NCBI RefSeq assembly: GCF_009176705.1
Contig: NZ_AP021846.1
Coordinates: 2,140,001 to 2,204,000, forward strand
Source: Pseudoalteromonas sp. A25
GTDB taxonomy: Bacteria > Pseudomonadota > Gammaproteobacteria > Enterobacterales > Alteromonadaceae
DNA length: 64,000 nt
Direction of reading: 5' to 3'
Each line of letters starts with the position of its first letter. Positions within the stretch are counted from its first letter, which is position 1. Below the pieces are notes generated by a model that was not told where the DNA came from, did no database searches, and was given only the letters and a program-made list of their open reading frames with translations. This document shows positions 25,432-34,136 of the stretch, in pieces. The position numbers and the translations under genes are program-made.

Positions 25432-28026
25432 CTAACTTAATGCTTTTTCAACTTTTTCATATAGATCATCACTTAGATCTGGCAGTTGTGATAAGCGCTC
25501 TAGTTGTGCTCGCATTAAAGATTGGCGTTGTTCATCAAAACGCTTCCACGACATAAAAGGAGTGAGCATGCGTGACGCATTTTGTGGATTAATTGCATTA
25601 AGCTCGATAAGCAAGTCGCCAAGCAATTTGTATCCCTCACCATCAATACGGTGAAATTGACGCGAATTATTACGAGCAAAACTTCCAACTAGTGCTCTTA
25701 CTCGATTCGGATTAGATTTATCAAAACACGGATGCCCGTACAAGCCCTTGATATTTGCAATCGCATGCTCACTATCGAGTGTTGCTTGCAATGCAAACCA
25801 CTTATCCATCACTAATAAGTCATGTCGCCACTGAGAATCGAATTTAGCCATCACTTCATCAACCGATGACAACTGGGCATTAAACGTTGCCTTTAGAGCA
25901 CCAAATTTAAGCGTCATGTTGTCACTATCTAGCTGCTTATTTATCCATTGACAAACTTGCTCGTCAGCAACAAGAGCCAGATAATATAAGCAGACATTTT
26001 TCAATGCACGCGCAGAAATGGCATCATGTGTAAGCGCCCCGGCTTCTACACTGGCTTCATAGGCCTGTTTAAGAGGCTCCAGTAGGGCAGTGGCGATGTC
26101 CTTTTCAAACTGCTCAATACATGCATTTAGCGCATCTACGGGTACCTGCTCAAATACGCAAGATAATGTATCAAAACTTGGCACTCTAATAAGCTCTGCG
26201 AGCAATGCCAAATCACCATTTCTTTTAGCTAGTAATGCTTTGAACGTATCCAGTAGCGCTTCAGATAATGCTATATTTCCAGAGCTGTTAAATTGCTCAA
26301 CGCCATTTAGAACTTCAAGTTCGAAAGCCTTTTGTGCCGCTTCCCAGCGTGCATAGTCGCTGCTAGCGTGTGCAATAATGTGTATAAGGTCAGATAGCTT
26401 GTGCTCAAATTTAACTATCACAGGCGCTGAGAAGTCTTCAAGTAGAACCGCAACAGGCCGCTCAGGAACTTGCTCAAACACCAATGATTGAGTTTGTTCA
26501 GTAATATTTATGACTTTAGATACTCGTTCACCATTAATAAATAATGGTAAAGCATGCCCAGATTGATCGAGTAACTCAATTGCAAATGGTATATGCAACG
26601 GGCTTTGGATAGGGTCATTTTTCGCAGATTGTTGCGTTATCGTACAGACGTATGTGGCACTTTCTGGGTGATACTCTGTTGTGACTGTAAGTATTGGTGT
26701 ACCAATTTGGTCATACCACAACTTAAACTGAGTAAGGTTAACATTACTAGCATCTTGCATTGCTGCAACGAAATCGTCACAGGTCACTGCTTGACCATCA
26801 TGGCGCTCAAAATAAAGTTGCATTCCTTTTTGAAAATTTTGTTCGCCCAATAAAGTGTGCATCATGCGGATCACTTCAGCACCTTTGTTATAAACTGTAA
26901 CAGTATAGAAATTATTCATTTCAATTACTTGAGTCGGGCGGATTGGGTGAGCCATTGGCCCAGCGTCTTCAGCAAACTGATGTGTTCTCATTGCCATAAC
27001 GGCATCTATACGATTAAGCCCCCGAGAGCCAAGATCGCTACTGAATTCCTGATCTCGAAAAACAGTTAACCCTTCTTTCAAAGAGAGTTGGAACCAATCA
27101 CGACAGGTCACTCGGTTACCCGTCCAGTTATGGAAATACTCATGGCCCACAATTGACTCTATCGTATGATAATCTCTATCAGTCGCAGTTTGCTGATTAG
27201 CCAAAACACATGAACTATTAAAAACATTTAGACCTTTATTTTCCATGGCACCCATGTTAAAAAAGTCAACTGCAACAATCATGTATATGTCTAGGTCATA
27301 CTCTAGGTTAAACCGCTTCTCATCCCATGCCATTGCACGCTTAAGAGATTCCATTGCATGATCAGCTTTACTTAAGTTACCTTTGTCAACAAACAAAGCC
27401 AAATCGACTTTTTTCCCAGACCCCGTAACAAACTCATCTTCGAGAAGATCAAAGTCCCCTGCCACTAACGCAAATAAATAGCTGGGTTTTTTAAAGGGAT
27501 CATGCCACGTTGCAAAGTGCCGTCCGTTAGGCAATTGACCCGATTCAACTTTGTTACCATTGGCAAGCAAAAATGGGACAGATTGCTCACCAATAACGGT
27601 CACTGTGTAAACGGTTAACACATCAGGTCTATCCAAAAAGTAAGTTATCTTTCTGAAACCTTCAGCTTCACACTGCGTGCAATACGCGCCACCCGATAGA
27701 TACAACCCTTCTAGGGAGGTATTGGTCTGTGGTGAGATCTCAGTGTCAATTTCAAGTACAAACTCAGTAGGTAGATCAGTTAATAGCAAGTAGTCTTGCC
27801 CACACTCGTAAGTCTCAAAGCGATTTCCGTCAACAGTCAATGAAAGTAGTTTGAGTTCAACACCATCTAACTTTAAAGATGTTGCGCCCTCAGAGGCGAT
27901 ATAACGCGCTTTTGCTTTTACGGTTGTCTTAGTGGGGTGTAAATCAAAGGTAAGATCTAAACTAGCTACCTGATGAGATGGTTCTTTATAGTCTTTTAGA
28001 TACTTAGCTTGAGGCTTAGTTTGCAT
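25432..28026 (-). CDS. pepN: Aminopeptidase N (M1 family)
   Basis: Cytoplasmic zinc aminopeptidase with broad specificity, releasing N-terminal residues from peptides. 864 residues (E. coli 870). Seen: the exopeptidase motif GAMEN at 259-263, zinc ligands in HEYFH at 295-299 and E318, the TVYNKGAEVIRMM segment containing the catalytic tyrosine, then the C-terminal helical domains. The ATG has GAGGAAAAA just upstream, but that site sits immediately behind the T-tract of the nhaC terminator (28038-28064). Transcription of pepN must therefore read through the terminator or start inside or close to it. DUF2835 follows. Confidence 0.97.
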   Translation of the reverse strand: MQTKPQAKYLKDYKEPSHQVASLDLTFDLHPTKTTVKAKARYIASEGATSLKLDGVELKLLSLTVDGNRFETYECGQDYLLLTDLPTEFVLEIDTEISPQTNTSLEGLYLSGGAYCTQCEAEGFRKITYFLDRPDVLTVYTVTVIGEQSVPFLLANGNKVESGQLPNGRHFATWHDPFKKPSYLFALVAGDFDLLEDEFVTGSGKKVDLALFVDKGNLSKADHAMESLKRAMAWDEKRFNLEYDLDIYMIVAVDFFNMGAMENKGLNVFNSSCVLANQQTATDRDYHTIESIVGHEYFHNWTGNRVTCRDWFQLSLKEGLTVFRDQEFSSDLGSRGLNRIDAVMAMRTHQFAEDAGPMAHPIRPTQVIEMNNFYTVTVYNKGAEVIRMMHTLLGEQNFQKGMQLYFERHDGQAVTCDDFVAAMQDASNVNLTQFKLWYDQIGTPILTVTTEYHPESATYVCTITQQSAKNDPIQSPLHIPFAIELLDQSGHALPLFINGERVSKVINITEQTQSLVFEQVPERPVAVLLEDFSAPVIVKFEHKLSDLIHIIAHASSDYARWEAAQKAFELEVLNGVEQFNSSGNIALSEALLDTFKALLAKRNGDLALLAELIRVPSFDTLSCVFEQVPVDALNACIEQFEKDIATALLEPLKQAYEASVEAGALTHDAISARALKNVCLYYLALVADEQVCQWINKQLDSDNMTLKFGALKATFNAQLSSVDEVMAKFDSQWRHDLLVMDKWFALQATLDSEHAIANIKGLYGHPCFDKSNPNRVRALVGSFARNNSRQFHRIDGEGYKLLGDLLIELNAINPQNASRMLTPFMSWKRFDEQRQSLMRAQLERLSQLPDLSDDLYEKVEKALS

Positions 28027-28037
28027 AGTTTTTCCTC

Positions 28038-28064
28038 AAAAAAACGCCCCGAATAACCAGGGCG
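28038..28064 (-). terminator. Rho-independent terminator between nhaC and pepN
   Basis: CGCCC (28045-28049) pairs with GGGCG (28060-28064), followed on the minus strand by seven T. It begins seven bases after the nhaC stop and ends 11 bases before the pepN start. Confidence 0.8.
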
Positions 28065-28070
28065 AGTTCG

Positions 28071-29528
28071 TTAAGCTTGCTGTGCCGTCGCTTTTGGCGT
28101 GATACGTAAAATTTTGATTCCCAAATAGGCGTAAATTACAGCCAGCACCGGATTAATTAAATTAAAGAATGCATATAATGCATAGTCAAACGGATTGATT
28201 AACAACACACTTTGCATGTATGCACCACAGGTATTCCATGGAATTAACGGGCTCGTGATTGTGCCACCATCTTCTAAAGTGCGAGATAAATTTACAGGTT
28301 TCAGACCTCGTTTTTTATATTCTTCTTTAAACATTCTACCTGGCACTACGATAGCGATATACTGATCCGCAGCGATAATGTTTATGCCAATGCACGTCGC
28401 AATCGTTGATGCAATTAAAGAACCTGTGCTTTTAGCTACTTTTAAAATCCTGCGAACAAAAATATCTAATAAACCAGTTTTTTCCATAATCGCACCGAAC
28501 ATCAATGCCGTCATCACTAACCAAGTTGTGGTTAGCATGCTTGACATGCCTCCCCCACTTAATAGGTCGTCCATTTTTCCATCACCGGTCGTAATGCTAA
28601 AGCCTTCGTAAAAAGTTGCCCACACAAGTTTAAAGTAACCCACGAGTTGGCCCTGTGAAGCGTCAATCTGATTTTGAATTAGATCGCCTTGAAATAGCAT
28701 TGCCCAAACAGCACCTACAACTGCACCGATTGAAATGGCAGGAAAGGCGGGCATTTTCTTGAATGCCAAAATCAACAATACTAACAATGGCACGAGCATC
28801 ACAGGATTAATATTAAAGTTGCCTTCAAGGATACTAACTATTTCTTCTATGCGACCAATATCACTATTTACATCTGCACTAAAGCCCATAAAAGTGAATA
28901 TAATTAAAGCGATTATAAAGCTTGGAACCGTAGTCCAAAGCATATGTTGGATATGCTCAAACAGATCACTTCCTGCAACGGCTGGTGCTAAATTCGTTGT
29001 TTCTGATAATGGGCTTAACTTATCGCCGAAATACGCGCCAGATATTACCGCACCGGCTGTCACAACTTGGTCGAGTCCTAACCCTGTAGCAACGCCCAAC
29101 AACGCGACACCAATCGTGGCTGCTGTTGTCCATGAACTACCAATACTCATTGCTACAATACCGCATATCATACAACTAGCGGCATAAAACCAGCTTGGGT
29201 TAATGATCTGCAATCCATAGTAAATCAGCGTGGGAACGGTTCCAGATAGCAGCCAAGTACCTATTAATGCACCAACCATTAATAGAATAAGAATTGCACC
29301 CAAAGATAAGGTGATCCCTTTTATCATTGCTTCTTCAAGGGTCTTCCAAGTGTAGCCATTTTTTAAACCAACCAATGCAGCGGTAAAAGTAGCAAATAAT
29401 AGTGCTATTTGGTTAGGTCCAGATGAAGAGTTATCGCCATATAAATATACAGCGGCACCTAGCAAACAGACTAATACCGTGATCGGCACAAATGCATCTA
29501 AAAATGAGGGTTGTTTAGGTTGTTCCAA
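28071..29528 (-). CDS. nhaC: NhaC-family Na+/H+ antiporter
   Basis: Inner-membrane sodium/proton antiporter of the NhaC family, suited to a marine cell. 485 residues with about 11-12 membrane helices. Seen: the family's conserved GSSWTTAATIGVALLGVATG, GAVISGAYFGDKLSPLSETTNLA, the second repeat with TIATCIGINIIAADQYIAIV, and SRTLEDGGTITSPLIPWNTC. The start is TTG 29528, with AGGAG at eight bases, and no ATG fits. The 137 bases between it and the prc terminator hold the likely promoter and a small GCATG/CATGC dyad at 29544-29558; I found no lysine-riboswitch-like fold there. Confidence 0.93.
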   Translation of the reverse strand: MEQPKQPSFLDAFVPITVLVCLLGAAVYLYGDNSSSGPNQIALLFATFTAALVGLKNGYTWKTLEEAMIKGITLSLGAILILLMVGALIGTWLLSGTVPTLIYYGLQIINPSWFYAASCMICGIVAMSIGSSWTTAATIGVALLGVATGLGLDQVVTAGAVISGAYFGDKLSPLSETTNLAPAVAGSDLFEHIQHMLWTTVPSFIIALIIFTFMGFSADVNSDIGRIEEIVSILEGNFNINPVMLVPLLVLLILAFKKMPAFPAISIGAVVGAVWAMLFQGDLIQNQIDASQGQLVGYFKLVWATFYEGFSITTGDGKMDDLLSGGGMSSMLTTTWLVMTALMFGAIMEKTGLLDIFVRRILKVAKSTGSLIASTIATCIGINIIAADQYIAIVVPGRMFKEEYKKRGLKPVNLSRTLEDGGTITSPLIPWNTCGAYMQSVLLINPFDYALYAFFNLINPVLAVIYAYLGIKILRITPKATAQQA

Positions 29529-29665
29529 ACTGAAATCTCCTATGCATGAAATACATGCTTATTATTATTCTTAACGCACAAACTTACGCTGTGGCAATTG
29601 TTTTATCTAGTTATTCGCGAAAACGCTTTGCTGAATAATAGCAAATTCAGGCCGTAAGTCGTAAC

Positions 29666-29691
29666 AAAAAAAGGCGCCGTAGCGCCTTTTT
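29666..29691 (-). terminator. Rho-independent terminator of prc
   Basis: AAAAAGGCGC pairs with GCGCCTTTTT around CGTA (core 29673-29677 and 29682-29686), with a T-tract on the minus strand, 21 bases after the prc stop. Confidence 0.93.
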
Positions 29692-29711
29692 GTAGCTGTT
29701 TAGCTTAATGT

Positions 29712-31742
29712 TTAAACATCATTCTTAGCTAATCGACCAAATGAAATTAGATCCTGAGTGATCAATGCAGCTTCTTCTAAATAAGGGTCTAGTTCAGATA
29801 ACACTTCTGGCAAATCGTCTAGGTTTTCAACCGGTTCCATACCTAACCTTTTTAGACGCTCATTATTGCGAGCCAGTGAACGTTTTTCAGCTTCGCTGCG
29901 CTCTTTCAACCTTTCAGCTTCAACTAATGATATTTTTTTATCGTCTTTTTGTTCTTTATAACGCGCGATGTCATCATAAACGTACCTAAACTCTGGTTCA
30001 CTTTGTATGCGTGATTTGTGTTTAGATTGTAAGTATTCTACAACTGGCTTTAAGTTATCCAAGCTATTATATCGAGCCTGTTTTATGCTATCCCAAGGCA
30101 GCGCATTGTCTTCTTGGCTTTCGCCCCATTCTTCTGGCTCAATTGCTGAAGGCAATAACACATCTGGGATCACCCCTTTATTTTGTGTACTACCGCCATT
30201 GATACGATAAAACTTCGCTATCGTATAGGTCACACTGCCTAATGGGTTACTGAACAAATCGTAATTTTTACTTAAACCACGATGCTGCTGCACGGTGCCC
30301 TTACCAAACGTTTGCTCACCAATAACCACACCACGACCATAATCTTGAATAGCCGCAGCGAAGATTTCAGATGCAGACGCACTGTAACGGTCAACTAATA
30401 CAGTCATAGGACCATCATAAAATGTTACACCATCTCTGTCTTTTTGAGCTTCAACGCGGTTGTAAGCGGTGTGAATTTGCACAACAGGACCTTGATCAAT
30501 AAACAAACCTGTAAGCTGTGTTGCTTCGTATAACGATCCTCCGCCATTTTGGCGCAGGTCGATAACAATGCCATCCACCTTTTGCTCTTTAAGTTTTGCA
30601 ATTTCTACTTTTACATCTTTTGATAAATTATTATAAAAGCTAGGGATTTCGATCACCCCGATTTTGCTCGTTAAATCTGAATACTTAGCCTCGAATACTT
30701 CAGATTTAGCCGCTCTATCTTCCAAGCGGATTTTATCTCGTACAATTTCGACTACTTTCGGTGTGCCATGTGTATCAGAGCCTTTCAGGTACTGTAGCCT
30801 TACTTTGGTTCCTTTGGGCCCCTTGATAAGATCAACAACATCATCTAACCGCCACCCAATCACATCAACAAACTCTTTATTGTCTTGCGCGACCCCCACA
30901 ATGCGATCATCAGGCTTTATTTGCTCTGACTTGTCAGCAGGACCACCTGGGACTAATGAGCGTATAATGGTGTAATCTTCGTCATAGCCAAGCACCGCAC
31001 CAATACCTTCGAGCTCAAGGTCCATATCCATCTTAAACTGTTCTGCACGGCGAGGTGAAAGATAAGAGGTATGTGCCTCGACACTGCGGGCAAAAGAGTT
31101 CATGACTACCTGAAACGCATCCTCACTATTGGTTTGTACAAGGCGCTTTAAGGTATTGCGATAGCGTTTCGTCAGAATTTCTTTTATCTCTGACCATTCT
31201 TTACCTGTGAGCTTTAATCGTAAAGCGTCAGATTTGACTCGTTGACGCCAATACTCATCAAGTTCTTGTTGAGTTTTTGCAAACTCACTATCTTCTCGGT
31301 CGTAAAAAAACGCGTCTGGTTTATCAAACGTCATTTCTTCTTCAAGTAATGCCAACGCAAATTTAAACCGCTCAAAGCGTCGCTGCATGCTTAAATTAAA
31401 CATGCTGTATGCAAACTCTAACTTGCCCGATTTTAATGCGTCATCAAACTTTTTTTTGTAACCGTTATATTTGTCAATGTCGCTTTGCAAGAAAACAGAT
31501 CGATTGTAATCTAGTGAATCAACGAAACGATCGAATATTTTTTCAGACAAAGCGTCATCGAAACTAAATCGCTTATAGTGTTGGCGAGTAAATAAGTTGG
31601 TCACTCGTTTGCTGGCCGTTGTGTGTTGAGACTCTGGCGCTAAGACCGGAATGTCCTTCTCAGTAACGGTGTTTGATGATGCAAATGCCACCCCAGATAT
31701 TAACGCGGTAACAATTGGAATGAGTGTCAACTTTTTACTCAT
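29712..31742 (-). CDS. prc: Carboxy-terminal processing protease Prc (tail-specific protease)
   Basis: Periplasmic serine protease that trims or degrades proteins from their C-termini (PBP3 processing in E. coli). 676 residues. Signal peptide about 1-22, N-terminal helical region, PDZ domain (GIGAVLGYDEDYTIIRSLVPGGPA, about 240-330), S41 catalytic core with catalytic Ser in DRYSASASEI and Lys in FGKGTVQ. The start is ATG 31742, eight bases after AAGGAG; a GTG two codons earlier is too close to that site. It follows proQ by 12 bases, as in E. coli. Confidence 0.96.
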   Translation of the reverse strand: MSKKLTLIPIVTALISGVAFASSNTVTEKDIPVLAPESQHTTASKRVTNLFTRQHYKRFSFDDALSEKIFDRFVDSLDYNRSVFLQSDIDKYNGYKKKFDDALKSGKLEFAYSMFNLSMQRRFERFKFALALLEEEMTFDKPDAFFYDREDSEFAKTQQELDEYWRQRVKSDALRLKLTGKEWSEIKEILTKRYRNTLKRLVQTNSEDAFQVVMNSFARSVEAHTSYLSPRRAEQFKMDMDLELEGIGAVLGYDEDYTIIRSLVPGGPADKSEQIKPDDRIVGVAQDNKEFVDVIGWRLDDVVDLIKGPKGTKVRLQYLKGSDTHGTPKVVEIVRDKIRLEDRAAKSEVFEAKYSDLTSKIGVIEIPSFYNNLSKDVKVEIAKLKEQKVDGIVIDLRQNGGGSLYEATQLTGLFIDQGPVVQIHTAYNRVEAQKDRDGVTFYDGPMTVLVDRYSASASEIFAAAIQDYGRGVVIGEQTFGKGTVQQHRGLSKNYDLFSNPLGSVTYTIAKFYRINGGSTQNKGVIPDVLLPSAIEPEEWGESQEDNALPWDSIKQARYNSLDNLKPVVEYLQSKHKSRIQSEPEFRYVYDDIARYKEQKDDKKISLVEAERLKERSEAEKRSLARNNERLKRLGMEPVENLDDLPEVLSELDPYLEEAALITQDLISFGRLAKNDV

Positions 31743-31754
31743 ACGCACAACTCC

Positions 31755-32405
31755 TTAAACGATGTATAGGCTGTCTGCTTTAGTCTTTACTTGCATGCCT
31801 GTAACTAGCTCTACATGAACTTCATCTTTGTTCACTTCAGTGATAGTTGCATTAACAAGTGCTTGGCCTAATTTAACTTTAACTTTGTTATTAACCTTGA
31901 CCTCGTTGGCAGGTAAAGGTTCAACTTTACCAGAGCTACGTTTGGCTTGCTGAGGAGCAGGCTTTTTATTAACTCTAGCGTTTTTATCGCTTGAACGAGG
32001 ATGCGGTGCACCTTTCTTTTTGTAAGATTTTGTTTCACCATCTTGGCGAGGACGCTGTGGCTTTTTGCGCTTAGCCATTTTCGCACGGCTTTCTTCTAAG
32101 GCTTTTTGAGCGTGGTCAATGTGCTCTTGCTCTACTTTTTCAGCATCTTTACCGTCTAAATCTATGCGAAACTCATGCTTTGTTACCGCTTCAAGATAGC
32201 GCCAGTTTGATGTGTATTTACGCAATGCTTGACGCACTTGCGTTTTACTCACCTTTTCAGAACCTTCGATACGCTCCGCTATATCTTTGAAGATCCCTAC
32301 TTTTAACGGCTTGATGCCATCTTTTTGTTTAAAACATTGAGGAAATTCTGAATACAGGAAGTCCAGTACCTCATTAATATCTTTTAGCTTGTTTGTGGTT
32401 TCCAT
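31755..32405 (-). CDS. proQ: RNA chaperone ProQ
   Basis: Small-RNA/mRNA-binding chaperone of the FinO/ProQ family. 216 residues: FinO domain about 1-120 (INEVLDFLYSEFPQCF, GIFKDIAERI, QVRQALRKYTSNWRYLEAV), a basic linker rich in Lys, Pro and Arg (about 110-165), and a C-terminal Tudor-like domain (VKVKLGQALVNATITEV to SLYIV). It precedes prc by 12 bases, the E. coli order, and follows a small acidic gene and msrC on the same strand. The shared operon suggests joint expression with envelope maintenance. Confidence 0.95.
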   Translation of the reverse strand: METTNKLKDINEVLDFLYSEFPQCFKQKDGIKPLKVGIFKDIAERIEGSEKVSKTQVRQALRKYTSNWRYLEAVTKHEFRIDLDGKDAEKVEQEHIDHAQKALEESRAKMAKRKKPQRPRQDGETKSYKKKGAPHPRSSDKNARVNKKPAPQQAKRSSGKVEPLPANEVKVNNKVKVKLGQALVNATITEVNKDEVHVELVTGMQVKTKADSLYIV

Positions 32406-32417
32406 TTTTGAACCTAT

Positions 32418-32699
32418 TTATGACATCTGCTCATCTAACGATGATTGGATATAGTGTGTTACCCAGTCTGTTAACTCTTCAAATTCAGCTTCTAATAGAG
32501 CTAAATCGCCACGAAGATGTTCCCAAATACCGTTTATTACATTATCGATGATCTCACATTCAAGATCATCAGGTAGTTGTTGCCACGCAAAATGAATTAA
32601 CTCGTTTAGCGTTTCTGCAACGTGCTCTTCTTCGCCTTCCCAGTCGCCCACGTCGGCAGTCGAAAACAAATAGTCTTGTACGTTTAATAAGTCTTTCAC
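32418..32699 (-). CDS. Small acidic hypothetical protein between msrC and proQ
   Basis: 93-residue, strongly acidic protein, not recognised. Seen: no signal peptide or membrane segment, no cysteine pair; aromatic and acidic pattern (DWEGEEEHVAETLNELIHFAWQ, WEHLRGDLALLEAEFEEL) suggesting a helical fold. The GTG start overlaps the msrC stop in GTGA, and proQ starts 12 bases after the stop, so it is translationally coupled in the msrC-proQ-prc operon. Its placement suggests a protein partner of ProQ or MsrC, which is only inference. Confidence 0.75.
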   Translation of the reverse strand: MKDLLNVQDYLFSTADVGDWEGEEEHVAETLNELIHFAWQQLPDDLECEIIDNVINGIWEHLRGDLALLEAEFEELTDWVTHYIQSSLDEQMS

Positions 32700-33157
32700 G
32701 ATAACGTCAACTCAAAGCTTTTTACTAAAGCCTCTAGACCAACTTTATCCTCATTATCAAAGCGTGATAAAGACGGGCTGTCGATATCTAAAACAGCAAA
32801 TACTTTACCGTTTTTGAAGATAGGAATAACTATCTCAGAATTAGAGGCTGCATCACATGCGATATGTCCTGCAAAAGCATGCACATCTTCTACAAGTTGA
32901 GTTTGCTGAGTTTGGGCTGCTGTGCCACATACGCCTTTACCCATCGGGATCCGGATACAAGCAGGGTTCCCCTGAAATGGACCTAAAACGAGTTCCTGCG
33001 GACTATCGACAAAGTAAAACCCGGCCCAATTGATATCCTCAAGAGAGGTAAATAACAATGCGCTCAGGTTAGCCATATTAGCGACAATATTGCTTTCATC
33101 ACTTGTAAGCGCCTGTGCTTGCTTTGTGAGTGACTGATAAAAATCTTGCTTCTGCAT
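32696..33157 (-). CDS. msrC: Free methionine-(R)-sulfoxide reductase (GAF type)
   Basis: Cytoplasmic GAF-domain enzyme reducing free methionine-R-sulfoxide. 153 residues. All three catalytic cysteines are present with the spacing of the E. coli enzyme: NPAC, then ten residues on GKGVC, then 24 on HIAC. Also seen: WAGFYFV near residue 40 and the terminal VLDIDSPSLSRF. In E. coli msrC also lies next to proQ-prc. The 142 bases upstream hold the likely promoter. Confidence 0.93.
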   Translation of the reverse strand: MQKQDFYQSLTKQAQALTSDESNIVANMANLSALLFTSLEDINWAGFYFVDSPQELVLGPFQGNPACIRIPMGKGVCGTAAQTQQTQLVEDVHAFAGHIACDAASNSEIVIPIFKNGKVFAVLDIDSPSLSRFDNEDKVGLEALVKSFELTLS

Positions 33158-33272
33158 CTACTAAATCACGGTTACAACATACAAAAGTCTAAGGTACTCT
33201 TTCACAGAATTAATTGAAACCTTTTGTGGCGAAAAAGTATTAAATATCCGTAAATATAGTGCTACTTGGCTA

Positions 33273-33301
33273 AATATAGAGCAGCCAACATGCTCTATAT
33301 T
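33273..33301 (-). terminator. Hairpin at the 3' end of the small membrane-protein gene
   Basis: Eleven-base arms (33273-33283 and 33291-33301) around a seven-base loop, overlapping the stop codon at 33300-33302. A short T-run follows on the minus strand; probably a terminator. Confidence 0.6.
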
Positions 33302-33674
33302 AGCTGAATCGCCGCAGGCCATATAAAAACAACCCTGCTGCCAGTGTCGTCATTACTGCATTAGCGACTAAAGCAGGTCCACTGTCAGCGGCAAAAAGTA
33401 CACTAAATAACACTCCACCCAAGAGCCCCAATGTAAGCAAAATGTCGTAACGCACTTTGTTGTGCTTATACAATACCAGATAACCTGGCACGACAAGCAA
33501 CGCCATAGACAAACCAACTACATGAGCATTTGCAAGCGCAGTACTAAGCATACTGAAAAATATTGCCAAAACTGAACCTTGACTAGAAACAGCAAAGTAG
33601 AGCCCTAAGGAGGCACCAACAAATATTGGAGACAGCAGTGAGAGTGATACACTCATGGCTAACGTTCGTTTCAT
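33300..33674 (-). CDS. Hypothetical four-helix membrane protein
   Basis: 124 residues, not recognised. Four hydrophobic segments (about 8-30, 33-63, 78-95 and 100-118) predict a small inner-membrane protein; a short basic stretch (YKHNKVRYD) separates the two pairs. The first segment could be a signal anchor. It is a single gene on the minus strand between msrC and the tRNA-Ser terminator. No family can be named from the sequence alone. Confidence 0.65.
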   Translation of the reverse strand: MKRTLAMSVSLSLLSPIFVGASLGLYFAVSSQGSVLAIFFSMLSTALANAHVVGLSMALLVVPGYLVLYKHNKVRYDILLTLGLLGGVLFSVLFAADSGPALVANAVMTTLAAGLFLYGLRRFS

Positions 33675-33763
33675 ATTAATAACTACTCTATCAAAATATA
33701 AATACTGAGATTGCTATATTATGAAATATTAACTAGTCGACTTTAGTCTAAGGTAGGCACAAA

Positions 33764-33790
33764 TAAAAAAGCCCCTACAACTGTAGGGGC
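33764..33790 (-). terminator. Rho-independent terminator of tRNA-Ser
   Basis: GCCCCTAC (33771-33778) pairs with GTAGGGGC (33783-33790), followed on the minus strand by a run of T. It lies 18 bases after the tRNA. A small ACTATTCA/TGAATAGT dyad sits between them. Confidence 0.92.
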
Positions 33791-33808
33791 TTACTATTCA
33801 TTGAATAG

Positions 33809-33899
33809 TGGCGGAGAGATAGGGATTTGAACCCTAGATACGCTATTAACGTATGCCGGTTTTCAAGACCGGTGCTTTCAACCGCTCAGCCATCTCTCC
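33809..33899 (-). tRNA. tRNA-Ser(UGA), copy 1
   Basis: 91 bases including an encoded CCA. Acceptor stem GGAGAGA/TCTCTCC, D-arm GGCTGAGCGGTTGAA, anticodon stem CCGGT/ACCGG with loop CTTGAAA (anticodon TGA), a long class II variable arm built on TACG/CGTA pairs, and T-loop GTTCAAATC. It is identical to the copy at 41072-41162. Preceded by a strong promoter (33912-33940) and followed by a terminator. Its neighbour yccA is also next to tRNA-Ser in E. coli. Confidence 0.98.
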
Positions 33900-33911
33900 G
33901 CAGCGGGGCGA

Positions 33912-33940
33912 ATATTAGATAATCCTAGACATAATGTGAA
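33912..33940 (-). promoter_or_regulatory. Promoter of tRNA-Ser copy 1
   Basis: On the minus strand: -35 TTCACA (33935-33940), 17-base spacer, -10 TAATAT (33912-33917), then a GC-rich discriminator before the tRNA. A run of A and T above the -35 (about 33942-33962) resembles an UP element. This is the layout of a stringently controlled stable-RNA promoter. Confidence 0.8.
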
Positions 33941-34136
33941 GCTTTTTTTTCAAAAAAAAGTTTAAGTGCTCAAAAAACCTCACATTTGTACAAATGTAAA
34001 GCAACTTACACTGGTAAATGGAACTTTCTATCATTTTACAACTCTATTTGATCGACAATGTTTGCCGAACCATATAACTCTTGGTAATCTTTACTCAGTT
34101 ATTTATTGGAACTTTTGTTCACTAAGGAGTTTAACC

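Noticed and set aside
29529..29665. Lysine riboswitch ahead of nhaC
   Set aside because: The region is only about 137 bases long and lacks the conserved riboswitch core sequences I looked for.
33809..33899. tRNA-Ser genes as attachment sites for an integrated element
   Set aside because: No integrase gene and no duplicated tRNA 3' end near either copy; flanks carry core genes.
33966..34136. In-frame extension of yccA upstream of ATG 34137
   Set aside because: The 57 extra codons have no family similarity, and an AAGGAG site precedes ATG 34137.
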